Of a DNA stretch of 64,000 nucleotides, positions 15,725 through 24,571 are shown piece by piece. Positions within the stretch are counted from its first letter, which is position 1; each line of letters begins with the position of its first letter. The notes beneath the pieces were generated by a model. The model was not told the DNA's origin. It saw only the letters and a program-made list of their open reading frames with translations, and made no database searches. A program made the translations under genes and the position numbers. Source of the DNA: Alphaproteobacteria bacterium (GTDB taxonomy: Bacteria; Pseudomonadota; Alphaproteobacteria; CALKHQ01); contig JAWKYB010000009.1 in the NCBI GenBank assembly GCA_041396705.1, positions 185,693 to 249,692 of the forward strand, in the 5' to 3' direction.

Positions 15725-17228
15725 ATGTCGATTCGCACCGTCCTTGCAGCCTCGGCCGCGCTCGCGGCGCTCGGCGCCACCGCCGCGCACGCCGAGTACG
15801 ACCAGTTCACCAGCAGCTGGTACACCGACGCCGAGGCCCGCATCGCGGATATCGCCTCGCGGCCGTTGAATACCAGCCAGGCCAAGAACGTGATCATCTT
15901 CCTGGCCGACGGCATGAGCGTGCCGACGATCACGGCGGCCCGGATCATGGAGGGCCAGCTGGCCGGCGGCAGCGGCGAGGAGAACTATCTGTTCTTCGAG
16001 ACCTTCCCCTATTCGTCGCTGGTCAAGACCTACAATACCGATGCGCAGATCCCCGATCTGGGCAGGGACCGCGACGGCCTTCCTGACCGGCGCCAAGACC
16101 TACGCCGGCGCGATCGGCATCGCGGAGAACGGTGCGCTGAGCGACTGCGGCGCCAGCCTGGGCAACGAGCTGCTCGATCCTCGACATGGCCGAGATGGCC
16201 GGCATGGCGACCGGCGTGGTTTCCACCGCCCGCATCACCCACGCCACCCCGGCGTCGGCCTATGCCAAGTCGGCCGACCGCGACTGGGAGGACGACAAGG
16301 ACATGGAGGCGGCCGACATCGCGATGGGCTGCAAGGACATCGCGGCGCAGCTGATCGACTATCCCTATGGCGACGGCATCGAGGTCGCGCTCGGCGGCGG
16401 GCGCCGCAGCTTCCTGCCGGCCGATGTGGCCGACCCTGAGGACGAGGGCAAGACCGGCGAGCGGCAGGACGGCCGCAACCTGACCGAGGAGTGGCTGGCG
16501 AAGTATCCGAACTCGGCCTTCGTGTGGAACCAGGAAGGCTTCGCCGCACTCGACCTGGCCGCCACCGACCACCTGCTCGGCTTGTTCAACGGCTCGCACA
16601 TGCAGTACGAGGCCGACCGCGCGGCGGACACCGGCGGCGAGCCGTCGCTGACCGACATGACCCTGGCCGCGATCGAAATCCTGTCCCGCGACGAGGACGG
16701 CTTCTTTATGCTGGTCGAGGGCGGACGCGTCGACCACGCCCATCACGAGGGCAACGCCTATCGCGCGCTGACCGATGCGGTCGAGTTCGACCGCGCGATC
16801 CGGGCGGCTTCCGAAGTGCTGGACATGAACGAGACGCTGATCGTCGTCACCGCCGACCACAGCCACGTGTTCACCATCGCCGGCTATGCCGACCGCGGTA
16901 ACCCGATCCTCGGCCTGTCGATGAACGGCGGCGTGCCGGCCCTGGCCGACGACGGCCTGCCGTACACGACGGTCGGCTACTGGGACGGTCCCGGCGCAGT
17001 GCCGGCCGGCGAAACCCGCGCCGACCTGACCAACGTGCGACACCACCGACCCGGACTACGTGCAGCAGGCGCTGGTGCCGTTCAGCTTCGGAGACCCACG
17101 GCGGCGACGACGTGGCGGTGTTTGCGTCGGGACCGTGGGCGCACCTGTTCCAGACCACCCAGGAACAGAGCTTCGTGTACCACGTGATGGCGCACGCGCT
17201 GAACCTGCGCGAGCGCGCCGGCCGCTGA
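15725..17228 (+). pseudogene. phoA: Alkaline phosphatase (PhoA type), several frameshifts
   Basis: Periplasmic zinc/magnesium phosphomonoesterase for phosphate scavenging, about 500 residues once repaired. A signal peptide (MSIRTVLAASAALAALGATAAHA) is followed by KNVIIFLADGMSVP (metal-binding Asp), then GTATAFLTGAKT, GVVSTARITHATPAS, EGGRVDHAHHEGNA and VTADHSHV, all PhoA metal or active-site regions. Single-base insertions near 16058-16061, 16170-16182, 17037 and 17085 break the frame; the last two separate the zinc-binding THGGDDVAVF end. The first falls on the catalytic Ser codon itself (expected DSAGTATA). Four +1 shifts together agree with the frame of the stop at 17226-17228. Sequencing error is likely, decay is possible. 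PhoB control is expected from the upstream array. Confidence 0.9.
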
Positions 17229-17248
17229 GGCCGAACGATCCGGCCGCC

Positions 17249-17375
17249 GGGCGCGTCGGTGCGGCGCGCCCGGCTCCGAAGACAGTTGTACGGGCGCGTC
17301 GGTGCGGCGCGCCCGGCTCCGAAGACAGTTGTACGGGCGCGTCGATGCGACGGCGCCCGCGCCGAAACGGTTGAC
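17249..17375. repeat. 43-bp tandem repeat, two exact copies plus one degenerate
   Basis: Copies at 17249-17291 and 17292-17334 are identical over 43 bases; a third, diverged 41-base copy runs to about 17375. Each unit begins with GGGCGCG and contains its complement CGCGCCC, so each can form a GC-rich hairpin, and ends in GAAGACAGTTGTAC. The array starts 20 bases after the first phosphatase stop and may act as a transcription or RNA-stability barrier, though no T-tract follows. There are no spacers, so it is not a CRISPR. Confidence 0.85.
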
Positions 17376-17435
17376 CGGGCGCATCCGCCGCCCGATCTAT
17401 GCGGGAAGTCCCGCAACTGGCACGAGGATCGCACG

Positions 17436-17867
17436 ATGCTGTCCTGTCGCTCGGCCCCGACCGGCCTCACCGCCCTGCCTCTGGTCGCCGCCCTGCCGCG
17501 ACCGTCCTTCGCCACGCCCGAGCTGAAGATCCGCACATCTATGTCGGCGGCGGCGAGTCTCGCCCGAGGCGCAGAGCCTGGTCGGCGAGGAGTCATCATC
17601 CCCGGCTTCATGGCGCCGCCGCTGAAACCGGATGCCGCGTTCTTCGTGCTGACCCGGCGCCCGATGGCGGTGTGCCCGTTCTGCGACAACGAGGCCGACT
17701 GGCCGCGCGACATCGTGCTGGTCAAGCTCGACGGCGCGATCGAATGGCTGCCGTTCAACGTCGCGATCGCGGCGCGCGGGGTGCTGGAGCTCGGCACCGA
17801 GATCGATGAGGACACCGGATTCGTCAGCCGCGTCCGCCTGGTCGAGGCCGAGGTCGCGGTGGTCTAG
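17436..17867 (+). CDS. Secreted CPFC-motif protein, DUF3299-like partner of an FtsX-type ABC transporter; probable compensated frameshifts
   Basis: Open frame of 143 residues with a signal-like start (MLSCRSAPTGLTALPLVAALPRPSFA) and a conserved-looking C-terminal domain: GFMAPPLKPDAAFFVLTRRPMAVCPFCDNEADWPRDIVLVKL. Parts of residues 31-56 look out of frame: alternative frames give DPHIYVGGGE and SPEAQSLVGEE, which fit an IPGFM-type domain better, so paired indels are likely. The 'IPGFM...CPFC...W..DIV' pattern resembles the small periplasmic protein encoded with zinc-responsive FtsX-like ABC transporters (DUF3299-type). Here it sits between two alkaline phosphatases, with the ABC permease and ATPase 2-4 kb downstream. 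Start supported by a GAGG eight bases upstream. Assignment is moderate. Confidence 0.55.
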   Translation: MLSCRSAPTGLTALPLVAALPRPSFATPELKIRTSMSAAASLARGAEPGRRGVIIPGFMAPPLKPDAAFFVLTRRPMAVCPFCDNEADWPRDIVLVKLDGAIEWLPFNVAIAARGVLELGTEIDEDTGFVSRVRLVEAEVAVV

Positions 17868-17892
17868 CCAGCCTGCGCCGGCCCGATCGGCG

Positions 17893-17921
17893 CAGTCATC
17901 CAGCCGTCATCGAACTGCCAT
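17893..17921 (+). promoter_or_regulatory. Pho-box array upstream of second alkaline phosphatase
   Basis: Three seven-base units, CAGTCAT (17893-17899), CCGTCAT (17904-17910) and CTGCCAT (17915-17921), are spaced by exactly four bases (CCAG, CGAA), the 11-bp period of PhoB sites. The unit CCGTCAT differs from the E. coli consensus CTGTCAT at one base. It lies 67 bases upstream of the second phoA start, in the 120-base gap after the CPFC-motif protein, giving this phosphatase its own phosphate-starvation promoter. Confidence 0.78.
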
Positions 17922-17987
17922 CGCATGGCAATGGGCCGGTGTTAGGCCTGCATCTCCCTCCCACACAACAAGGCGAGAGAGACTCTG

Positions 17988-19478
17988 ATGCGCATGCGTT
18001 TCGCACTGACCGCCGGCGCGGCTTCCGGCGCGCTGCTACGATGACCGGCACCGGGCTGGCACAGACCCTGCCGGTGAGCGACCCCTATTTCCAGCAGGGC
18101 CGCGACATGCTGCTGGCCACCTCGCGCAGCGTCGAACACCAACCGGGCACGCAACGTGATCCTGTTCGTCGGCGACGGCTTCGGCGTGTCGACCCTGACC
18201 GCGACCCGCATCTTCGAGGGCCAGTCGCAGGGCCTGGACGGCGATCCTACGAGCTGCCAACCGACCTGTTCCCTATGCGGCGCTGTCGCGCAACTACTCG
18301 CATGACGGCCAGGTCTCCGACAGCGCGCCGACCGCGACCGCGATGATGACCGGAGTCAAGGCGCGCAACGACGTGATCGGCGTGACCGCCGACGTCGATG
18401 TCGGCGACTGCGCCGCCGCGCTGGCCCACTCGGTGCCGACCCTGCTGGAACTGGCGGAAATCGGCGGGCGGTCGACCGGCGTGGTCTCCACCGCGCGCAT
18501 CACCCACGCGACGCCGGCCGCGACCTATGCTCACACGCCGGTGCGCGACTGGGAAGCCGACAGCGAGCATGCCGCCTGAGGCGATCGCGGCTGGCTGCAT
18601 CGACATCGCCAGCCAGCTGGTCGGCCTGCCCTATGGCGACGGCATCGACGTGGTGCTGGGCGGCGGCCGCGCGATGTTCATCGCCGAGACCGCCGACCCC
18701 GAGGACGAGGGCAAGACAGCGACCGCACCGACGGCGCGATCTGACCGCCGAGTGGGTCGACGCCGGCGGTGCCTATGTCTCGAACATGGCGCAGTTCGCG
18801 GCGCTTGATCCGCATGGCGGCGGAGCGCGTGCTCGGCCTGTTCAACCGCTCGCACATGACCTATGAGGCCGACCGCGCCACCGACGCTGGCGGCGAGCCT
18901 TCGATCGCCGAGATGACCGCCTTCGCCATCGAGAAGCTGAGCCAGAACCTGGACGGCTTCTTCCGGATGGTCGAGGGCGGGCGCGTCGACCACGCCAGCC
19001 ACGAGGGCAACGCCTATCGCACGCTGACCGACGCGGTGGCGTTCGAGGACGCGATCCGCACGGCGGTCGGCATGGTCGACCTGGACGAGACGCTGATCGT
19101 GGTGACGGCGGATCACAGCCACACGCTGACGATCAACGGCTATCCGGAGCGCGGCAACCCGATCCTGGGCCTGGCGGCATTCCATGGCGAGTTGCTGCTC
19201 GGCGACGACGGCCTGCCTTACACCACGCTGAGCTTCGCCAACGGTCCCGGCGCGGTGCAGGGCGGGGCGCGCGCCGACCTGACCGCGTCGACACCGACCC
19301 GGACTTCGTCCAGCAGGCCCTGGTGCCGATGTCGTCGGAGACCCACACCGGCGAGGACGTCTCGATCCATGCGATCGGGCCGTGGGCGCACCTGTTCCAG
19401 GGCGTGGTCGAGCAGAACTACATCTTCCACGTCATGGACTTCGCCAGCGGCATCAGCGGTCGTGCACTGAGCAACTGA
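17988..19478 (+). pseudogene. Second alkaline phosphatase (PhoA type), many frameshifts
   Basis: Paralogue of the phosphatase upstream, periplasmic and zinc dependent. Readable blocks in different frames: RNVILFVGDGFGVSTLTATRIFEGQSQG (metal Asp), the active-site serine block SDSAPTATAMMTGVKA, GVVSTARITHATPAATYA, EGGRVDHASHEGNAY, VTADHSH and SSETHTGEDVSIHAIGPWAHLF. Unlike the first copy, the catalytic Ser context DSAPTATA is intact. Breaks occur near 18040, 18140, 18240-18275, 18565, 18715-18745, 18815 and 19290-19340. It ends with RALSN at 19478. This is the most damaged gene of the window. Own Pho-box array upstream. Divergence between the two copies (for example ADGMSVP against GDGFGVS) shows an old duplication rather than an assembly duplicate. 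Confidence 0.87.
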
Positions 19479-19626
19479 TCCGGCGGGGCCGGTCGAGTGC
19501 GTCTGCGCCGCGGCCGGCCGCCGCATCGCCTGAGGCGCCGGGCCGGTTCGCGCTGGCGCCCGGAACGTGGTAGAGGGCAATCGGTTGCCGCCGCCGAGGC
19601 GGCTGTGGTCCGGATCGCGGAAGCCG

Positions 19627-20966
19627 ATGTTCAACCCCGGCCGATTGCGCTGAACGATCTGCGGCAGAACCGTGCCGGCGCGTTCGCCATCGTGGCGCTG
19701 GTGGCACTGGCGGTGGCGCTGGGCGTCGCGGTGTCGGCGCAGGAGCGGGCGCTGCGCGAGGGCAGCGCGCGGCGGCCGACGCGTTCGACCTGCTGATCGG
19801 CGCACCGGGCAGCGAAACCCAGGCTGGTGCTGACCTCGGTCTACCTGCAGCCGGCTTCGCTCGACCTGATCGACGGCACGATCCTCGACGACCTGGCTAC
19901 CGCGGACGGAGTCGCCTTTGCCGCACCGCTCGGCTTCGGCGACAGCTACCAGGGCCGGCAGATCGTCGGTACCACCGCGGATTTCGTGCGTCACCTCGCC
20001 GGCGGGGACCTGGCCGAGGGCGCGATGTTCGCCGCTGCCGGCGAGGCGGTGGTCGGCGCGGACGTGCCGCTAGCGCTCGACACCGCGTTCGTGCCGACCC
20101 ACGGCCAGATCGCGCTGGAGGACGACGAGGACGAGCACGAGGGCGTCGCCTATCGGGTCGCCGGCCGGCTGCCGCCGCTGGGCACGCCCTGGGACCGGGC
20201 GATCCTGATCCCGATCGAGACCGTCTGGGCCACCCACGGCCTGCCCACCGGCCATGCGCCGAGCGAGGCGGAGATCGAGGCGATGCTGGCGGCGCCCGGC
20301 GCGGCGCATGCGGACGAGGACGAGGACCACGAGGCAGATGCGCACGAGGGCGAGGAAGACCATGTCCATGCCGATCTCGACCATGCCGCGCTGGCCGCGA
20401 TCGGGCCGCCCTGGGACCGCGCCTTCCTGCCGGGTGTGCCCGCCATCGTGGTCGAGCCGGCGGACATCGGCGCCGCCTACCAGCTGCGCCAGCGCTACCG
20501 CAGCGACGACCGCACCATGGCGGTGTTCCCGGCCGAGGTGCTGATCCAGCTCTATGGCGTGCTCGGCGACGTACGCGACCTGCTCGCCTGGATTTCGATC
20601 CTGACCCAGGTGCTGGTGATCGGTGCGGTGCTGCTGGCGATCATGGCGACGATGGCGCAGAAGCGCCGGCTGGTTGGCGTGCTGCGCGCGCTCGGCGCCT
20701 CGCGCGGCTATGTGGTCGCGGTCGCCTGGATCAACGTCAGCCTGTTGATCGCGGTCGGCGCCGCGATCGGTCTCGGCATCGGCTGGGGCGCGGCACTGCT
20801 GCTGTCGTCGATCCTGGAGGCCGAGACCGCGATGCGCCTGCCGGTGGCGCTGACCTGGCAGGAGGTCGGCCTGGTCGCGATCCTGATCGGCATCGGCCTG
20901 GTGCTGGCCGTGATTCCCTCGCTCCGGCTGTATCGCCAGCCGGTCGCCGGCGCGCTGAAGGGTTAG
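19627..20966 (+). pseudogene. FtsX-like ABC transporter permease with acidic/His-rich loop, three frameshifts
   Basis: MacB/LolC-type inner-membrane permease, about 440 residues if repaired. N terminus LNDLRQNRAGAFAIVALVALAVALGVAVSAQERAL (first helix), a large periplasmic domain, then three C-terminal helices: LITQ-type helix at VLVIGAVLLAIMATMAQKRRLVGVLRALGASRGYV, then VSLLIAVGAAIGLGIGW and VGLVAILIGIGLVLAVIPSLRLY. The periplasmic part holds two clusters rich in Asp, Glu and His (EDDEDEHEG and, near residues 220-245, DEDEDHEADAHEGEEDHVH), typical of metal-binding loops. One base is missing in CCCC at 19634-19637 (restoring MFNPRPIALND), one near 19770 and one extra near 19823. Partners are the ATPase at 21578 and possibly the CPFC protein. 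Zinc transport is inferred. Confidence 0.82.
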
Positions 20967-20984
20967 CCGGTGACGGCGGACAGC

Positions 20985-21485
20985 TTAGGGCTGAGCGGAC
21001 AGCCACTGGCCGAGATAGCTGCGCATGCTGGGGCTGTCCCAGGTGCTCATGCCGCCGATTGTCTCCAGGATCCGGCCGTCGGCGTCCAGGATCACCGTGG
21101 TCGGATAGGACTGCACGTGGAAGGCGGCGGCGATGAGCCCGGCGCGGTCGACAAAGGAATCGAGCGCGGTCACGCCCAGCCGCTCGTGCAGGAACTTGTT
21201 GACGATGTCGGGCAGCGACGGCTCGGCGGCGACCAGCAGCACCGCGCCGCCCTGCGGCCGCAGCCAGGCGTCGAGGCCGGCCAGCGAGGGCAGCTCCTCG
21301 CGGCACGGGCCGCACCAGGTCGCCCAGATGTTGAGCACCAGCGGCTGCGGGCCGAGCACGCTGTCCAGCGTCACCACCGCGCCGTCCGGCGCGACCATGC
21401 GCGGGCCGGCGGACTCCGGGGCTTCGGCGCGCGCCGCACCCGCTCCGGCCAGTGCCAGCGCCAGGGCCGCCAGTATCGTGCGCAC
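20985..21485 (-). CDS. TlpA/ResA-like thioredoxin family protein
   Basis: 166-residue exported thiol-disulphide oxidoreductase. A signal peptide (TILAALALALAGAGAARA) precedes a thioredoxin fold with the active site WATWCGPCREELPSL and the cis-Pro segment HVQSYPTTVILD. The GTG start at 21485 is preferred because GGGAG lies upstream and because it begins right at the signal peptide; longer openings add non-signal sequence. It is convergent with the permease gene (18-base gap) and divergent from the ATPase gene, so it splits the transporter genes. It could keep Cys residues of the CPFC-motif protein or the phosphatases in the right redox state; that is inference. Confidence 0.88.
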   Translation of the reverse strand: MRTILAALALALAGAGAARAEAPESAGPRMVAPDGAVVTLDSVLGPQPLVLNIWATWCGPCREELPSLAGLDAWLRPQGGAVLLVAAEPSLPDIVNKFLHERLGVTALDSFVDRAGLIAAAFHVQSYPTTVILDADGRILETIGGMSTWDSPSMRSYLGQWLSAQP

Positions 21486-21577
21486 GTGTCGGTCTCCCTT
21501 TGGGCTGCTGCCGCCATCATGACTCAATGCCGGCAATGTGGCGAGGCGATGGCTGCCCGTCGCTGCGGCGGTCGGTC

Positions 21578-22267
21578 ATGAACGGGGCGACGCCTGTGCC
21601 GGGCGGGTTGGAGCTGGCGGCCGCGGACGTGCGGCTGACCTACGGCCGTTCCATCCAGGCCGTCGCGCTCGACACGCTGGCGATCCGGGCGGGCGAGAAA
21701 ATCGGCCTGGTCGGCCCGTCAGGCGCCGGCAAGACCTCGCTGCTCTATGTGTTGTCCGGCATCGAGCGGCCGCAGCAGGGCCGGGTGGCCTGGGACGCGG
21801 TCGACCTGGTCGGGCTGGGCGAGGGCGCGCGCGACCGCTGGCGCCGCGACCATGCCGGCTTCGTGTTCCAGGATTTCCACCTGATCGCCGGCATGACCCC
21901 GCTGCGCAACGTGCTGGCGGTGACCAGCTTCGGCCAGTGGCGGCCGAGCGCGGAGCAACGCGACCGCGCCCGCACTCTGCTGGCCCACTTCAACGCGCCG
22001 GACGACGGCCGCCCGGTGGAGCGGCTGTCGCGCGGCGAGCAGCAGCGCGTCGCGCTCGCCCGTGCGCTGGTCAACCGGCCGCGCGTGCTGTTCGCCGACG
22101 AGCCCACCGCCAGCCTCGACGCCGACAACGCCGCCCTGGTCGCCGACCAGCTGGTGGCGGCTTCGGCGGCGTTCGGCTGCACGCTGGTCTGCGTCAGCCA
22201 CGATGCCGTCGTCACCCAGCGGATGGACCGGCTGGTCAGGATGGAGAACGGGCGCGTCGTCGCCTGA
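21578..22267 (+). CDS. LolD/MacB-type ABC transporter ATPase
   Basis: 229-residue cytoplasmic ATPase with Walker A GPSGAGKTS (residues 48-56), Q-loop VFQDFHLI, signature LSRGEQQRVALARAL, Walker B VLFADEPTASLD and the switch His in VSHDAV. It belongs to the small ATPases that power FtsX-like permeases in lipoprotein, macrolide or metal-linked export. The most likely partner is the permease ending at 20966, since no other such permease lies nearby. ATG at 21578 is used; no strong ribosome site is visible. Its 3' end overlaps the convergent TfoX-N gene by 32 bases. Confidence 0.9.
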   Translation: MNGATPVPGGLELAAADVRLTYGRSIQAVALDTLAIRAGEKIGLVGPSGAGKTSLLYVLSGIERPQQGRVAWDAVDLVGLGEGARDRWRRDHAGFVFQDFHLIAGMTPLRNVLAVTSFGQWRPSAEQRDRARTLLAHFNAPDDGRPVERLSRGEQQRVALARALVNRPRVLFADEPTASLDADNAALVADQLVAASAAFGCTLVCVSHDAVVTQRMDRLVRMENGRVVA

Positions 22268-22598
22268 CCGGCGGATCCTCGTCGCTGGTGGCGCAGGCGA
22301 CCGCCCGGTCGATCCAGCCGGCCAGCGCCGCGTCGCCGGCGAAGCCCGCCGGGGCGACCGTGATCATCGACAGCATCGGCTTGCCGACGAAGTCGCAATA
22401 GCGCGCATGCGGTTCCGTCGCCGCCTGCGCCGCGCCGCGCTTGCCCAGCCGCAGCATCAGCTCGCTGCCGGCCACCCCGCAGGCCATCCGGCCGGCGACC
22501 ATGAAGCACAGGCCGCCGAACATTCGCTTTTCCTCGACATCGCCGCGGGCGGCCAGGTGGCTGCGGATGCGCGAGGCGAGATCCTGATCGAACGCCAT
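22236..22598 (-). CDS. TfoX N-terminal domain protein
   Basis: 120-residue protein made of a TfoX_N domain: the start (DLASRIRSHLAARGDVEEKRMFGGLCFMVAGRMACGVAGSELMLRLG) shows the typical KRMFGG..F...GRMACGV core. These stand-alone domains lack the C-terminal helix-hairpin-helix of competence regulator TfoX and their role is unknown. It starts four bases after the stop of the GFA gene (22603), so the two form an operon. Its C terminus (PPVRRRRARSPS) overlaps the convergent ATPase gene. Confidence 0.82.
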   Translation of the reverse strand: MAFDQDLASRIRSHLAARGDVEEKRMFGGLCFMVAGRMACGVAGSELMLRLGKRGAAQAATEPHARYCDFVGKPMLSMITVAPAGFAGDAALAGWIDRAVACATSDEDPPVRRRRARSPS

Positions 22599-22602
22599 CG
22601 CC

Positions 22603-23025
22603 CTACATGTCCGGCATCTCGTCGGCCGACGGCATGGTGGCGAAGGCCGGCAGCGCGGGGTCGATGCGGTCCCACGACGGGCCGCGGCTGGTGTAGACCA
22701 CCATCGCTGGCTTGAACGCCTCCGGGTCGTCCAGGCTCGACGGCCGGACGAACACGACGCCGGCATAGCCGGCGTTGCGCGAGAGCACCGGCGCACCGCA
22801 GGTCGGGCAGAATCCGCGGCTGACGATGTTCCCGCTGTCCGCCGCCTTGTCGTAGTAGCGCAGCGTGCCGGACATGCGGAACGCGGCTTCCGGCACGATC
22901 ATATGGCTGGAATGGCCGGTGCCGCTGACCCGACGGCAGTCGGTGCACTGGCAATGGCCGCCGCCGCCCTGGGTATCGGCCTCGTAACGGACGGCGCCGC
23001 AGAGGCACCCGCCGGTCATCGACAT
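22603..23025 (-). CDS. GFA family (glutathione-dependent formaldehyde-activating-like) protein
   Basis: 140-residue cytoplasmic zinc protein. Zinc ligands are visible as CLCGAVRYE near the N terminus, CQCTDCRR and CPTCGAPV, the arrangement of the GFA/CENP-V fold. The second half (VVFVRPSSLDD, KPAMVVYTSRGPSWDRI) is typical of the many uncharacterised GFA members, so true formaldehyde activation is not implied. ATG at 23025 has a GGAGGAAG ribosome site; a longer frame beginning at 23055 lacks one. Divergent from an HxlR regulator, which may control it. Confidence 0.9.
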   Translation of the reverse strand: MSMTGGCLCGAVRYEADTQGGGGHCQCTDCRRVSGTGHSSHMIVPEAAFRMSGTLRYYDKAADSGNIVSRGFCPTCGAPVLSRNAGYAGVVFVRPSSLDDPEAFKPAMVVYTSRGPSWDRIDPALPAFATMPSADEMPDM

Positions 23026-23110
23026 CGCTTCCTCCGTAAGAGAGTTCTTTCGCACCGATGGTTAGACAGAACGATTGCATGTTGCAAGTGAATTGGCGAT
23101 AGAGACCAGC

Positions 23111-23524
23111 ATGCCAGCAGAACCGACCGGCCGGCGATCCGGCTGCCCGATCAGCTTCGCGCTCGACGTCCTCGGCGACCGCTGGACGCTGCTGGTGCTG
23201 CGCGACGTGCTGATCAAGGGCCGCAGCCGCTTCGGCGAGCTGCGCGCGGCCGAGGAGGGCATCGCCAGCAACATCCTGGCCGACCGGCTGAAGCGGCTGG
23301 TGCGGGCGGGCATTTTGGTGCGCCGGCCCGACCCGCAGGATCGCCGCCGCGTGGTCTATGGCGCGACGCCGAAGGGCGCCGGCCTGATTCCGGTGCTGCT
23401 GGAACTGGCCGCCTGGGGCGCCACCCACGATGCCGGCACCGCCGCACCGGCCGGCTTCGTCGCCGCGTTCCGCGCCGACCGCGACGCCATGATCGCGCGC
23501 TTGGTCGATGCCGTACGGCGGTGA
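23111..23524 (+). CDS. HxlR-family winged-helix transcriptional regulator
   Basis: 137-residue regulator with the HxlR fold: CPISFALDVLGDRWTLLVLRDVL (the opening Cys is the redox residue in many members), then RFGELRAAEEGIASNILADRLKRLVRAGIL and the wing DRRRVVYGATPKG. It faces the GFA gene across an 85-base gap that contains TTGCATGTTGCAAG-like sequence at 23083-23097, a possible operator. A start 12 codons further up is open, but the 23111 ATG matches the family N terminus. Likely a local regulator of GFA-TfoX. Confidence 0.88.
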   Translation: MPAEPTGRRSGCPISFALDVLGDRWTLLVLRDVLIKGRSRFGELRAAEEGIASNILADRLKRLVRAGILVRRPDPQDRRRVVYGATPKGAGLIPVLLELAAWGATHDAGTAAPAGFVAAFRADRDAMIARLVDAVRR

Positions 23525-23542
23525 CCGCCCGCTTTAGCGGCG

Positions 23543-24487
23543 CTATGCGACCTGCATCCCGAGATAGCCGGCGTAGGCCGCCAGGAACAAGGCGCCGGTG
23601 CGGCGCCCGAGGCGCCGAAACGACAGCGCGACGACGACCAGCAGTGCGGTGGCGGCGAGCATCGCCCAGAGGTCGCGCTGCACGATCTCGGGCGGAATGA
23701 CCAGCGGCTCGACCAGCGCGGTCGCGCCGAGGATGCCCAGCACGTTGAAAACATTGCTGCCCAGCACGTTGCCCAGCGCGATATCGCCCTGCCTGCGCAG
23801 GCCGGCGATGACCGACGTCACCAGTTCGGGTAGCGAGGTTCCCACGGCGACCACGGTGAGCCCGATGATCGTGTCGCTGACCCCGACCTCCGCCGCCAGG
23901 GCGACGGCGCCGTCGACCAGCAGGCGCGCGCCGAGGATGGTCAGGGCGATTCCGCCGACGGCGAGAAGGACGCAAACGGCGACGTTGTCCAGCAGGGTTC
24001 GCGGCTGCTCCGTCGTCGCGGCGGGCGGCGATACGGCCGCGCCGAGGCGCCGCCGCTCGCTGGCATAGGTGCCGGCGACATAGGCCGCCAGCGCCAGCAG
24101 GAACACGATCCCGGTGACGCGGGTCAGCGTGCCGTAGGCGCAGGCGATCGCGCAGGCGATGGCGGCGATCACCACCACAGTTGCGTCGCGCCGGAACGCG
24201 GCCGGTTCGCAGGCGATCGGCGTCAGCACCGCCGCCAGGCCCAGGATCAGCAGGATGTTGGCGATGTTGGAGCCGACGACGTTGCCCACCGCGATGCCGG
24301 GCGAACCGAGCAGGGCGGCCTCGACGCTGGTGACCAGTTCCGGCATGGAGGTGCCGAAGCCGACCAGCGTCAGCCCGATCAGCAACGGCGAAAGCCCGGC
24401 ACGGCGGGCAAGCGCGGCGGCGCCGCGCACCAGCGCGTCGCCCCCGGCCACGAGCAGGACCAGCCCGCCCAGCAGCGACAGAACCAT
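23543..24487 (-). CDS. Calcium/sodium antiporter (CaCA family)
   Basis: 314-residue inner-membrane exchanger with about ten helices and two inverted alpha repeats. Repeat 1: GFGTSMPELVTSVEAAL and GNVVGSNIANILLILGL. Repeat 2: AVGTSLPELVTSVIAGL and GNVLGSNVFNVLGILGA. The Glu in each GTS.PE motif is the cation ligand. The family (YrbG type) exports calcium or sodium against protons or sodium. A GAGGGG site precedes the ATG at 24487. The hydrophilic mid-loop (SERRRLGAAVSPPAATTEQPR) separates the halves. It stands alone, convergent with HxlR. Confidence 0.93.
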   Translation of the reverse strand: MVLSLLGGLVLLVAGGDALVRGAAALARRAGLSPLLIGLTLVGFGTSMPELVTSVEAALLGSPGIAVGNVVGSNIANILLILGLAAVLTPIACEPAAFRRDATVVVIAAIACAIACAYGTLTRVTGIVFLLALAAYVAGTYASERRRLGAAVSPPAATTEQPRTLLDNVAVCVLLAVGGIALTILGARLLVDGAVALAAEVGVSDTIIGLTVVAVGTSLPELVTSVIAGLRRQGDIALGNVLGSNVFNVLGILGATALVEPLVIPPEIVQRDLWAMLAATALLVVVALSFRRLGRRTGALFLAAYAGYLGMQVA

Positions 24488-24571
24488 CGAGGCCCCTCTG
24501 AGGGATGGCACGGCCGTGCGGGCCGCCGCCGAGCTAAGATGGTGTCGGGACCGCGGTTGCGAAAGGGGGGC

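Noticed and set aside
17249..17375. Possible CRISPR array
   Set aside because: Repeat units are contiguous with no spacers, and no cas gene is present.
15725..19478. Programmed frameshifting in the phosphatases
   Set aside because: Several shifts at unrelated sites without slippery heptamers or downstream structure; error or decay explains them better.
22603..23025. Assigning true glutathione-dependent formaldehyde activation to the GFA protein
   Set aside because: The fold is clear, but most members of the family have no such proven activity and no formaldehyde-oxidation gene is nearby.
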